NCBI GenBank assembly: GCA_021846605.1
Contig: JAJZWQ010000158.1
Coordinates: 1 to 7,047, forward strand
Length of the DNA: 7,047 nucleotides
Direction: 5' to 3'
Source of the DNA: Bacillota bacterium
GTDB taxonomy: Bacteria > Bacillota_E > RBS10-35 > JAJYVN01
Part shown: piece by piece, positions 1-5,557 of the stretch
Layout of the letters: each line of letters begins with the position of its first letter
Position numbering within the stretch: the stretch's first letter is position 1
Made by a program: the position numbers and the translations under genes
Notes under the pieces: generated by a model
What the model was told of the DNA's origin: nothing
The model's input: only the letters and a program-made list of their open reading frames with translations
Database searches by the model: none

Positions 1-108
1 AACAGCCGTCCCGAGGAAGATGACGGCGGCCAGCAGCAGGGCCGGCCCGATGTCGAGCCACGGCCCGGTAGAAGAGCGCCGGGGGCATGGGGGCACCCGT
101 GCTTCCAT
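1..108 (-). CDS. Partial membrane protein of unknown family (N-terminus only)
   Basis: Read on the minus strand from the ATG at 108, the frame stays open for 36 codons to the window edge. It encodes a polar, basic start (MEARV, then PRRSS) followed by a hydrophobic stretch, DIGPALLLAAVIFLGTAV, that looks like a first transmembrane helix or signal anchor. The gene is cut by the window, so neither length nor family can be judged. The helix with an early LDxG-like entry is vaguely reminiscent of small AtpZ/AtpI-type subunits, but that is a guess. A weak Shine-Dalgarno-like AAAGAG lies directly before the ATG. GTG at 96 is an alternative start in the same frame. The perfect palindrome at 115-125 lies just upstream of the start. 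Confidence 0.5.
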   Translation of the reverse strand, partial: MEARVPPCPRRSSTGPWLDIGPALLLAAVIFLGTAV

Positions 109-114
109 GCTCTT

Positions 115-125
115 TGTACAGTACA
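115..125. repeat. Perfect 11-bp palindrome TGTACaGTACA
   Basis: The sequence TGTACAGTACA is its own reverse complement around a central base. It sits 6 bases upstream of the presumed ATG of the minus-strand partial gene, covering the promoter-proximal leader where a repressor could act. It is AT-rich in a GC-rich setting. It could be an operator, but it is a single short copy with no flanking promoter I can place with confidence. Confidence 0.35.
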
Positions 126-600
126 CGAACCTCGGCGGCCGGACGTCATCCCCGCACGGTAGCCCGCGCTACGCCGGCGGGCGCAGGACGGCGCCTTGGA
201 ACGGTCAGCGGACGTGCTGGGCGGCGGGTGATCGTAAGGACGCAGGGTGTGCGTGCAGGCCTTGCGGACGCGAAGGGCCGGCCCAGGACGAACTTGGTTC
301 CCAATGCGGGGATGTCACACTGCGTCATTCTCGCCGAGCCCGTCGGCTCGCAGGCGCTTGCCGGAACGGCGCTGTTGCGTGATGCCGGTGCCGGCCTGAG
401 GCCAGCTTGCCCGTAGCGGGTGCGTCACAAGGGTGGGCGCGGCGCCGGCCGCTGGGGCTGCGCGCCGGCTGTCGCCCCGATTGGCGGGCATTGTGCCCGA
501 AGGCCTCCCACGAGAATGACGCCATCCTGGGGATCCAGCTTCGCCGGCAGGAAGTCGCTCCCGCGTGGAGTATTCCCCGCCACGTCACAGTCGGAAAACA
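126..600. other. Gene-poor intergenic stretch, no supported gene
   Basis: No reading frame here shows both a plausible start and the strong third-position G/C bias of the real genes. The open frames are arginine- and alanine-rich, as expected of random high-GC DNA. It contains a 6-bp stem with a 4-base loop (CGAGCC at 335-340, GGCTCG at 345-350) and a small palindrome GGCCTgAGGCC at 393-403; neither is followed by a T tract. It probably holds the promoters for the outward minus-strand gene on the left and the small exported protein on the right, but I cannot place -35/-10 boxes confidently. Confidence 0.55.
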
Positions 601-615
601 ATGGGGGTGCCGCAC

Positions 616-873
616 ATGCATCGGTGGATTCTGGCGACCACGGCAGCGCTCACGATCCTCGGCGGGGCGGGGGCGATGGCCTTTGCCGCAGGCGGGCCGA
701 CCACCGCACCGAGCGTTGGCCACCCTGGATGTTTCGGAAACTGGAGAGCGGGTAGTGTTCAAATGATCGACCAGAACGGTGGCAACGCCGGTCTGATCTT
801 CGCCGAACGCGCCAGTTCCAACGCGACGATCAACATGCAGAACCGTCAGACGTGTGAGATCCCCGGGAGCTGA
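616..873 (+). CDS. Small exported two-cysteine protein, unknown function
   Basis: The 85-residue product has a clear signal peptide: a basic start (MHRW), a hydrophobic core at about residues 5-22, and an AFA-A type cleavage site near residue 24. The mature part is about 60 residues with only two cysteines (Cys39 in GCFGNWRAG and Cys80 in RQTCE), which could pair in a disulfide outside the cell. The middle is rich in Asn, Gln and Gly (IDQNGGNAG). Codon use is less GC-biased than in the neighbouring metabolic genes. I chose ATG 616 because a GGGGGTG Shine-Dalgarno-like run lies 6 bases upstream; ATG 601 is in frame and would add five residues (MGVPH). It stands alone: the next hairpin (907-950) ends its transcript and the next gene is on the other strand. 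I do not recognise a family with a known function. Confidence 0.65.
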   Translation: MHRWILATTAALTILGGAGAMAFAAGGPTTAPSVGHPGCFGNWRAGSVQMIDQNGGNAGLIFAERASSNATINMQNRQTCEIPGS

Positions 874-906
874 CGTCCGTTCTCGTGTGGTCCGTGGGCT
901 GGCGTC

Positions 907-961
907 CGCGCCGCGAGGGCGGGGAGTACGCTCCCTCCGCTTGCGGCGCGGCCTTTCTTCC
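907..961 (+). terminator. Long-stem intrinsic terminator after the small exported protein
   Basis: The arms 907-926 and 931-950 fold into a 20-position stem with 18 pairs (two G-T wobbles, two mismatches) around a TACG tetraloop. The stem is followed by GCCTTTCTTCC, a moderately T-rich tail on the plus strand. It lies 34 bases after the stop at 873, as expected for a terminator of that gene. The minus-strand Nudix gene ends at 1047 and also reads toward it, so it may stop both transcripts, though the minus side lacks a T tract. Confidence 0.7.
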
Positions 962-1046
962 GCCACAGCGACGGCGGTCTGGGCAGTCCAGGGCCCGCTT
1001 GGCCGCGGCCCCGCACACGCGCGCCGGACCCCGGTGGCACCCGCGG

Positions 1047-1490
1047 TCAGCGCGCGCCCGCCAGTTCTGCCGCCAGCGCCACGACCGGCGCCTGCACGTT
1101 CTCGGGCCAGACGAGGGCGCGCACCGTCGCCGCGTCGGCCCACTGGAACGCGTCGTGCTCGTCCGACAACCGCACCGCGCGGGGCGCGTCCAGCCGCAGC
1201 ATGTACAGCGGCCAGTGCGTTTGGCCGTGCGCCGTCAACTGCGGGGGGCCCTTGATGCCGGTCTCCTCCAGGAGTTCGCGCGCCGCGCAGGCGTCAATCG
1301 CCTCTCGCGGCAGGCGGGCGCCCGCCGGGGGGCCCCAGGCCCAGTCCGTGGCGCCGGGATTCTCCAGGTGGGCGCGGTGCAGGAGCAGAAACCGCGGTCC
1401 CGCGGCCGTCGGGGCCAGACCGTGATGGCGGCGCCGAACGGCGGCTCCTCGGCCACGGGCAGGCCGTCCCAGGTGCGTTCCAGCGGGCAT
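1047..1490 (-). CDS. Nudix hydrolase, with probable compensating frameshifts in the N-terminus
   Basis: Nudix enzymes hydrolyse a nucleoside diphosphate linked to another group, using a divalent metal. The 147-residue frame contains a perfect Nudix box GX5EX7REUXEEXGU: Gly57, Glu63, Arg71, Glu72, Glu75, Glu76, Gly78, Ile79, with the metal-binding glutamates intact. A C-terminal EHDAFQWADA resembles the usual strand after the box, of the kind seen in diadenosine-tetraphosphate and dNTP hydrolases; the substrate cannot be told. Residues 2 to about 25 in this frame are arginine-rich and unlike the family. The neighbouring frame instead reads PLERTWDGLPVAEEPPFG and then AAITVW, a typical Nudix first strand. 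Dropping one G in the plus-strand run 1485-1487 and adding one C near 1415-1416 joins ATG 1490, this segment and the Nudix box in one frame of unchanged length. GGAGGGG lies just before the ATG. It sits 99 bases downstream of the CoA-binding gene on the same strand. Confidence 0.85.
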   Translation of the reverse strand: MPAGTHLGRPARGRGAAVRRRHHGLAPTAAGPRFLLLHRAHLENPGATDWAWGPPAGARLPREAIDACAARELLEETGIKGPPQLTAHGQTHWPLYMLRLDAPRAVRLSDEHDAFQWADAATVRALVWPENVQAPVVALAAELAGAR

Positions 1491-1589
1491 TCCCCTCCAG
1501 CGCGGCCTTGGGTGCACGCTTCGCGGCGGAAGCGGCTCGTCCTCTCCGGAGGTCGGCGGGAGACGGCCCGGCGCGACGGACTCGGCAGG

Positions 1590-1997
1590 TCAGGGGAGCA
1601 GGCGCCTGAACTCCTGTTTGATACAGCGGTCGGCCACGACGAACAGCCCCGCGGCGGCCGCCGCGGCCTCCGCTTCGGGGTGGCGGATGCCCAACTGCAG
1701 CCAGAGGGCCCGCGCGCCGCGCCGCACGGCGGCGTCGGCCACTGCGCGGACGTCTTCCGGCCGACGGAAGACGACCACCACGTCCGGCGCGGCGGCCAGG
1801 TCGTCCACGCTGGCGACGCTGGCCGCCCCGAGGACCTCCTGGACCGCGGGGTTCACGGGGAGGACCGTCAGGCCCCGGGACTGCAGGTAGCGGGCGACGT
1901 CGTGGCTGGGGCGGTCGGGCCGCGGGGAGAGCCCGACCACGGCGGCCGTGCGCAACGCGGAGAGGAAGGCGGTCAACTCGGCGTCCGTCGGAGGCAT
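1590..1997 (-). CDS. YccU-type CoA-binding protein (CoA_binding_2 family)
   Basis: The 135-residue product covers the whole CoA_binding_2 Rossmann-like domain, about the usual size of stand-alone YccU proteins. Diagnostic segments are AVVGLSPRPDRPSHDVARYL (19-38, the nucleotide-binding loop), LTVLPVNP (43-50), DVVVVFRRPEDV (72-83), ALWLQLGI (97-104) and VVADRCIKQEF (120-130, the family's conserved cysteine and glutamate). These proteins bind CoA or acyl-CoA; the physiological role is unsettled, and a link to acyl-CoA or carbon metabolism is only general. I place the start at ATG 1997 because a strong GGAGGTG lies 6 bases upstream. ATG 2003 is in frame but abuts the ribosome site. It is divergent from the dehydrogenase at 2077 with a 79-base gap, and followed on the same strand by the Nudix gene. 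Confidence 0.9.
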   Translation of the reverse strand: MPPTDAELTAFLSALRTAAVVGLSPRPDRPSHDVARYLQSRGLTVLPVNPAVQEVLGAASVASVDDLAAAPDVVVVFRRPEDVRAVADAAVRRGARALWLQLGIRHPEAEAAAAAAGLFVVADRCIKQEFRRLLP

Positions 1998-2003
1998 CCC
2001 CAT

Positions 2004-2010
2004 CACCTCC
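2004..2010 (-). promoter_or_regulatory. Ribosome binding site GGAGGTG fixing the CoA-binding start
   Basis: On the minus strand GGAGGTG is followed by ATGGGGATG. The first ATG immediately follows the anti-Shine-Dalgarno match and is too close to be used; the second, at 1997, has a 6-base spacer, so it is the better start. Confidence 0.65.
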
Positions 2011-2076
2011 ACCCAGCCTAGCAGAGGCCGCCGCCGTTCGGTACCGTGGAGACGCCCGCTGAGAGGGAGTGCAGTC

Positions 2077-3066
2077 ATGCCACCGTCCGCCTTCGTGACC
2101 CGCAGCCTGCCGGCCGACGTCCTGCAACCGCTGGCCGAGTGCGCCCGTGTGGAGGTCTGGCCGGAAGAGGAGGCTGCCATCCCCCGCGACGCGCTCCTGG
2201 AGGCCGCGGCGGGGGCGGACGGGCTCCTGGTGCTGCTCACCGACCGGGTGGACGCCGAGCTTGTGTCCCACGCCCCGCGGTTGCGTGCGGTCAGTACCAT
2301 GGCCGTCGGCTTCGACAACGTCGACGTGGCGGCATGCACGGCGCGGGGGATCCCGGTGTGCAACACCCCCGATGTGCTCACGGAGACGACCGCCGACCTG
2401 TGCTGGGCGATCCTCATGGCGTGCGCGCGGCGCATCCCCGAGGCCCAGCGGACGATCGAGGCCGGCCGCTGGCGGACCTGGGCCCCGTTCTTCCTGGCCG
2501 GCCAGGACGTCTACGGCAAGACGCTGGGCGTGGTCGGGATGGGACGCATCGGTCAGGCCGTGGCCCGGCGCGCCCAGGGGTTCGGCATGCGCCTGCTGTA
2601 TACCTCGCCCACCGCCAAGCCCGCCGTCGAGCGGGAGAGCGGGGTGCGCCGCGTCCCACTCGACGAACTGCTGGCGGCCAGTGATTTCGTCGTCCTGCTG
2701 GCCCCGTTGACGGCCGCCACCCACCACCTGATCGGCCGGGCCGAACTGGCGCGCATGCGCCCCGGGGCCGTGCTCGTCAACGTCGGCAGGGGCGGCCTCT
2801 GCGACCAGGAGGCGCTGATCGACGCGCTGCGGGCGCGGCAGATCTGGGGCGCCGCCCTCGACGTGTTCGCCGAGGAACCGTTGCCCGCCGATCACCCCCT
2901 GCTCTCACTGCCTAACGTCGTCGCCGTCCCGCACATCGGCAGCGCCAGCCTGGAGACGCGCCGAGCCATGGCCCGCCTGGCCGCCGAGAACCTGGCGGCC
3001 GTGCTGCGCGGCGAACGGCCGCGCTCCTGCGTGAACCCCCAGACGCTGACCGGTGGCGCGGGCTGA
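2077..3066 (+). CDS. D-isomer 2-hydroxyacid dehydrogenase, glyoxylate/hydroxypyruvate reductase-like
   Basis: A 329-residue NAD(P)-dependent D-2-hydroxyacid dehydrogenase, full length for the family (about 310-340). Features in order: N-terminal substrate-binding half with STMAVGFDNVDV (73-84) and NTPDVLTETTADL (96-108); Rossmann motif GVVGMGRIG with Gly154, Gly156, Gly159; catalytic Arg238 in VNVGRGG, Glu267 in DVFAEEPLP and His286 in VVAVPHIGSA. The order and motifs resemble GRHPR/GyaR enzymes that reduce glyoxylate or hydroxypyruvate to glycolate or D-glycerate. After the second Rossmann strand the sequence is LLYTSPTAKP, without the acidic residue that favours NAD, so NADPH preference is likely (inference). 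The start ATG 2077 follows AGGGAG by 7-8 bases; the frame is open further upstream to 1948, but that part runs through the divergent CoA-binding start. A 43-codon membrane-protein gene follows 46 bases later, probably in the same transcript. Exact substrate is not determinable from sequence. Confidence 0.92.
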   Translation: MPPSAFVTRSLPADVLQPLAECARVEVWPEEEAAIPRDALLEAAAGADGLLVLLTDRVDAELVSHAPRLRAVSTMAVGFDNVDVAACTARGIPVCNTPDVLTETTADLCWAILMACARRIPEAQRTIEAGRWRTWAPFFLAGQDVYGKTLGVVGMGRIGQAVARRAQGFGMRLLYTSPTAKPAVERESGVRRVPLDELLAASDFVVLLAPLTAATHHLIGRAELARMRPGAVLVNVGRGGLCDQEALIDALRARQIWGAALDVFAEEPLPADHPLLSLPNVVAVPHIGSASLETRRAMARLAAENLAAVLRGERPRSCVNPQTLTGGAG

Positions 3067-3112
3067 GCGCGGGTGCCCCGGGCCGGGGCAGACTAGCGCG
3101 GGGGTGATGGGC

Positions 3113-3244
3113 ATGTGGAACGCGCGTTGGCGCCGACCGGCGCAACGCCGTGCGCTCCGGGTGTTGGCCAATCCCTGGGTCCTCTCGGCGGTCGGCCTGG
3201 CGGCCGCCTCCTGGGTCGGTATGCGGTTGTGGCGGCGCTCATGA
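3113..3244 (+). CDS. 43-residue single-pass membrane mini-protein
   Basis: The frame encodes a strongly basic N-terminus (MWNARWRRPAQRRALRVL) followed by one hydrophobic helix, about residues 22-38 (PWVLSAVGLAAASWVGM), and a basic end LWRRS. Arginine on both sides gives no clear topology. I chose ATG 3113, preceded by GGGGGTGATGGGC; ATG 3107 is in frame two codons upstream and a longer frame starts at 3053, overlapping the dehydrogenase stop. It starts 46 bases after the dehydrogenase and stops 7 bases before a strong hairpin, so it fills the end of that transcription unit. No family is recognised. A real short gene is likely but not certain at this length. Confidence 0.5.
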   Translation: MWNARWRRPAQRRALRVLANPWVLSAVGLAAASWVGMRLWRRS

Positions 3245-3251
3245 GCCCGGA

Positions 3252-3278
3252 GGGCGGGCGGGGTTACCCCGCCCGCCC
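3252..3278. terminator. Perfect 12-bp GC hairpin between convergent genes
   Basis: GGGCGGGCGGGG (3252-3263) and CCCCGCCCGCCC (3267-3278) form a mismatch-free 12-bp all-GC stem around a 3-base loop (TTA). It lies between the plus-strand mini-protein stop at 3244 and the minus-strand VanW stop at 3280, so it can act on both transcripts. There is no T tract on either side, so it would be a stem-only terminator or an mRNA 3'-end stabiliser. Confidence 0.65.
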
Positions 3279-3279
3279 G

Positions 3280-4227
3280 TCAGGACGCAGGGCCGCGCAG
3301 GATGATGCGCGGGCTCGGGCGGTATTCGTCCTGACTGAGAAGGCGGCGCCGGGGGCCCTGCGGCGTCTCGACGACCTCCCAGGTGGTCGACTTGGCGCCG
3401 TCCTGTCCTGGGGCGACGACCTGCTCCGCGCCCGGCGCCAGCCGGGGGTCGCGCACGTACCGGGTGCTGAACGGATACGTGGCCAGGACCTTGGTCTCGA
3501 TCTCCACCTTGGGCGGCGCCTGATGGCCGTAGATCGCCATCGTCAGGGTGCGGTCCTGCGCCTGGGCCCACAGGATCAGGGGCCAGCGGGTGTTGTTGCG
3601 GAAGCGGAAGTCCAGGCCGCCGGACTCGGTGACGGTGGCGTCCCGGCCGGGGGGCAGGTAGGGGACGGTGAGGCCGTGCTGATGGCGCTCGACCACCGCC
3701 AGGTTGGCCAGCAGGACCGTGTTATATAGGGTCGAGGCGCCCTGGCACACACCGCCCCCGATCGTGGGTACGATGCGGTCCCCGACGAACATCCGGCCCC
3801 AGCCGTAGCCCCCGGCCGCGGTGAACGGGCCGGCTGCGGCGTTGTAGGAGAAGACGGCGCCCGGCGCGATGACCGTGCCCGCGAGCTTGCGTGCCGTCAG
3901 GGCGATGTTGGCCGCCTGCGAATCCGAGGCATGGGTGAAGCGTGTGGAGAACTGGGACATCAGCACGGTGGCGCCCTCTTGGGCCTGCAGGGCCTCCAAC
4001 CGCGCGGGGTCTGGGAGGAAGCTCGCGGGGCGGTTGGTGGGGACCTCCGCGGTCTGCGCCGCCGTGAGTGCCGGGAAGGTGTCTTCGCTGACCGCCTCGC
4101 CGCCGCAGGGCGGCCGACCGGCGGAAACGGCCGAGACCACGCCGCGCGCCGGGAGGATCCAGAAGCCCGCCGCCGCCACCCCTGCCAGGGCAAGGGCGAG
4201 AGCCGGAGTCCACAGACGCCGCGCCAT
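3280..4227 (-). CDS. VanW family protein with C-terminal G5-like domain, membrane anchored
   Basis: A 315-residue protein with an N-terminal signal anchor (basic MARR, hydrophobic 7-27), so the bulk lies outside the membrane. Residues about 86-235 are a VanW domain: ATVLMSQFSTRF, NIALTARKLAGTVIAPGAVF (107-126), then the hallmark GGGVCQGASTLYN with Cys161 and Gln162, and DFRFRNNTRWPLILWAQ (206-222). Residues about 240-313 look like a G5 domain: VEIETKVLATYPFSTRYV, DPRLAPGAEQVVAPGQDG and SQDEYRPSPRIILRG. VanW occurs as an accessory gene in some vancomycin-resistance clusters and widely as YoaR-like envelope proteins; its biochemical role is unknown, though the Cys/Gln hallmark and G5 partner suggest cell-wall binding or processing. 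No van ligase or two-component genes are nearby, so resistance is not implied. ATG 4227 is preferred because AGGAGG (4237-4242) is 9 bases upstream; ATGs at 4254 and 4275 are in frame. It is divergent from the CofE-like gene with a 110-base gap. Confidence 0.9.
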   Translation of the reverse strand: MARRLWTPALALALAGVAAAGFWILPARGVVSAVSAGRPPCGGEAVSEDTFPALTAAQTAEVPTNRPASFLPDPARLEALQAQEGATVLMSQFSTRFTHASDSQAANIALTARKLAGTVIAPGAVFSYNAAAGPFTAAGGYGWGRMFVGDRIVPTIGGGVCQGASTLYNTVLLANLAVVERHQHGLTVPYLPPGRDATVTESGGLDFRFRNNTRWPLILWAQAQDRTLTMAIYGHQAPPKVEIETKVLATYPFSTRYVRDPRLAPGAEQVVAPGQDGAKSTTWEVVETPQGPRRRLLSQDEYRPSPRIILRGPAS

Positions 4228-4236
4228 CCGGCACCC

Positions 4237-4242
4237 CCTCCT
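4237..4242 (-). promoter_or_regulatory. Ribosome binding site AGGAGG fixing the VanW start
   Basis: Minus-strand AGGAGG lies 9 bases before ATG 4227. The alternative upstream ATGs (4254, 4275) have no comparable site and would put a basic tail before the signal anchor. Confidence 0.65.
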
Positions 4243-4337
4243 CGCCGCTAGCATGAGCGGCTCCGGCCGGGGCAATGCCTCCGGACGGGCACTCCCGCGC
4301 GCGCGGCCTCGTATGGTGGGCCCGGAGATGGTGCCCG

Positions 4338-5264
4338 ATGCATGACAGCCGCCTCCGCGTCCTCCCGGCGGTCATCCCCGTCCCCGACGCCCGGCCCTTC
4401 GGGGCGCGGCCGACGGAGCACCCGCACCCGCTGGGCGGGCGCGGCGCCCTGCAACCAAGGTCGGCGGCCGGCGCCACGGACTACGCGGACGTCGGACGGG
4501 TGGTCGGCCGCTCCCGGCTGGAGGTGGACGGGGAGACCTGGGAACGTCTGATGGTGCGCACCCATGTGATCCGTCCGGGCGAGGAGGTCTCCAAGGTCCT
4601 CCAGCAGTATGCCGGGCCCGTGGTCCAGCCCCAAGACTGGGTGATCATCGGCCAGAAGGCGGTGTCGATCGCGCAGGGCAGGTTGGTGCGGGAACGCCTG
4701 GTGCGGCCGCGCCCGCTCGCCGTCTTCCTGGCCCGGCACGTCAAGCGGACGCCGTTCGGCCGCGGCCTGGGGCGGCCGGCGACCATGGAGGTCGCGATCC
4801 GCGAGGCTGGCGTCCCCCGGATCCTGGCGGCCTGCGCCGCCCACCTCGTCGGCCGTGCGCTGAATCGCAGCGGGGACTTCTACCGGGTGGCGGGCCAGAA
4901 GGTCGCCTCGATCGACGGGGTGACGGAGTGGGCGCTCCCGCCGTTCAACGAATACATCGTCCTGCATCCCGTGGGGGCCGACGCCCTGGCCCGCCGTGCC
5001 GCGGCCCGACTGGGGACGCCGGTGGCGATCGTGGACCTCAACGACCTGGGCGGCGAGATCCTCGGGGCCAGCGCGGGCATCGACCGGCCCCTCCTCCGCC
5101 GCGTCCTGGCCGACAACCCGCTCGGACAGGGGCCGTTCTGCACCCCGCTCGCCGTGGTGCGCCGTGCCGCGCCCGCGGGGCAGGACGGCTCCGAAGCCCA
5201 GGACCCCCAGCGCCACAGCGGGCCGTCGGGGACCGCTGCCGGCCCCGAGCGCCGCGGTCGCTGA
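4338..5264 (+). CDS. F420-0:gamma-glutamyl ligase (CofE) homologue
   Basis: The 308-residue product matches the F420_ligase (CofE-like) fold family. Segments seen: VRTHVIRPGEEVSKVL (73-88), DWVIIGQKAVSIAQGRLV (100-117, equivalent to the CofE strand that ends in K-x-V-S-x-A-x-G-R), PATMEVAIREAGVPRILAA (147-165), GDFYRVAGQKVASIDG (179-194), PPFNEYIVLHP (201-211), VAIVDLNDLGGEILGAS (229-245) and LADNPLGQG (257-265). True CofE adds gamma-linked glutamate to F420-0 using GTP and a divalent metal. This variant carries an extra FYRVAG/PPFNEYIVL core segment and no other F420 gene is present here, so it may have a different acceptor (inference). The N-terminal 40 residues and the tail from about 277 on are low-complexity and probably disordered. 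ATG 4338 follows GGAG by 10 bases; ATG 4275 is in frame but lacks a ribosome site. It is divergent from the VanW gene and precedes the tRNA operon. Confidence 0.82.
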   Translation: MHDSRLRVLPAVIPVPDARPFGARPTEHPHPLGGRGALQPRSAAGATDYADVGRVVGRSRLEVDGETWERLMVRTHVIRPGEEVSKVLQQYAGPVVQPQDWVIIGQKAVSIAQGRLVRERLVRPRPLAVFLARHVKRTPFGRGLGRPATMEVAIREAGVPRILAACAAHLVGRALNRSGDFYRVAGQKVASIDGVTEWALPPFNEYIVLHPVGADALARRAAARLGTPVAIVDLNDLGGEILGASAGIDRPLLRRVLADNPLGQGPFCTPLAVVRRAAPAGQDGSEAQDPQRHSGPSGTAAGPERRGR

Positions 5265-5302
5265 CCGCCGCCAGCACCAGCCACGATCCGCTTTGCCGCT
5301 CG

Positions 5303-5332
5303 TTGACTGGTCGGGTAGATCGCGGCTACACT
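5303..5332 (+). promoter_or_regulatory. Sigma70-type promoter of the tRNA operon
   Basis: TTGACT at 5303-5308 and TACACT at 5327-5332, separated by 18 bases, match the -35 and -10 consensus well in otherwise GC-rich DNA. The expected transcription start is about 5339, some 30 bases before tRNA-Pro. It is the clearest promoter in the window. Confidence 0.75.
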
Positions 5333-5367
5333 TTCAATACGTGGCCGGGCAGACGCGGCCACTGGAC

Positions 5368-5445
5368 CGGGGCGTAGCGCAGCTTGGTTAGCGCGCGTGC
5401 CTTGGGCGCACGAGGTCGCCGGTTCAAATCCGGCCGCCCCGACCA
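5368..5445 (+). tRNA. tRNA-Pro, anticodon TGG
   Basis: The acceptor stem CGGGGCG (5368-5374) pairs with CGCCCCG (5435-5441); the first pair C1-G72 with A73 is characteristic of bacterial tRNA-Pro. The D stem is GCGC/GCGC (5377-5380, 5391-5394). The anticodon stem CGTGC/GCACG flanks the loop CTTGGGC, with anticodon TGG at 5403-5405 and G37. The T stem GCCGG/CCGGC encloses TTCAAAT. CCA is encoded at 5443-5445. It reads CCN proline codons and is first in the three-tRNA operon. Confidence 0.97.
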
Positions 5446-5473
5446 GCGTTCGTGACGGGACCTTCAGGGGTAT

Positions 5474-5547
5474 GCGGGTGTCGCCTAACGGCAGGGCACG
5501 ACCCTTCCAAGGTCGCAGTGGGGGTTCGATTCCCCCCACCCGCTCCA
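5474..5547 (+). tRNA. tRNA-Gly, anticodon TCC
   Basis: The acceptor GCGGGTG (5474-5480) pairs with CACCCGC (5537-5543) with T73, the glycine discriminator. The anticodon stem CGACC/GGTCG flanks CTTCCAA, giving anticodon TCC. The T arm is GGGGG-TTCGATT-CCCCC and CCA is encoded. The overall layout closely follows the standard bacterial tRNA-Gly(TCC). It lies 28 bases after tRNA-Pro. Confidence 0.97.
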
Positions 5548-5557
5548 ATTCTCGTGG

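Noticed and set aside
146..328. 60-codon minus-strand frame in the left intergenic region
   Set aside because: Third-position GC is near the overall average rather than elevated, no ribosome site and no motif.
321..427. TGCGTCA repeated at 321-327 and 421-427
   Set aside because: A 7-bp match 100 bases apart is expected by chance and nothing else supports a site.
325..1143. 272-codon minus-strand open frame
   Set aside because: Arginine- and proline-rich shadow crossing the exported-protein gene, its terminator and the Nudix end; no family-like segment.
885..2021. 378-codon plus-strand open frame
   Set aside because: Antisense to the Nudix and CoA-binding genes, which have clear motifs; no recognisable protein features.
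1294..2895. 533-codon minus-strand open frame
   Set aside because: Shadow of the dehydrogenase and CoA-binding genes; composition of random high-GC frame.
3280..4227. Vancomycin resistance cluster, because of VanW
   Set aside because: VanW domains are widespread in envelope proteins and no VanA/B-type ligase, VanH, VanX or VanRS gene is present. The nearby D-2-hydroxyacid dehydrogenase resembles GRHPR rather than VanH and is in a separate convergent unit.
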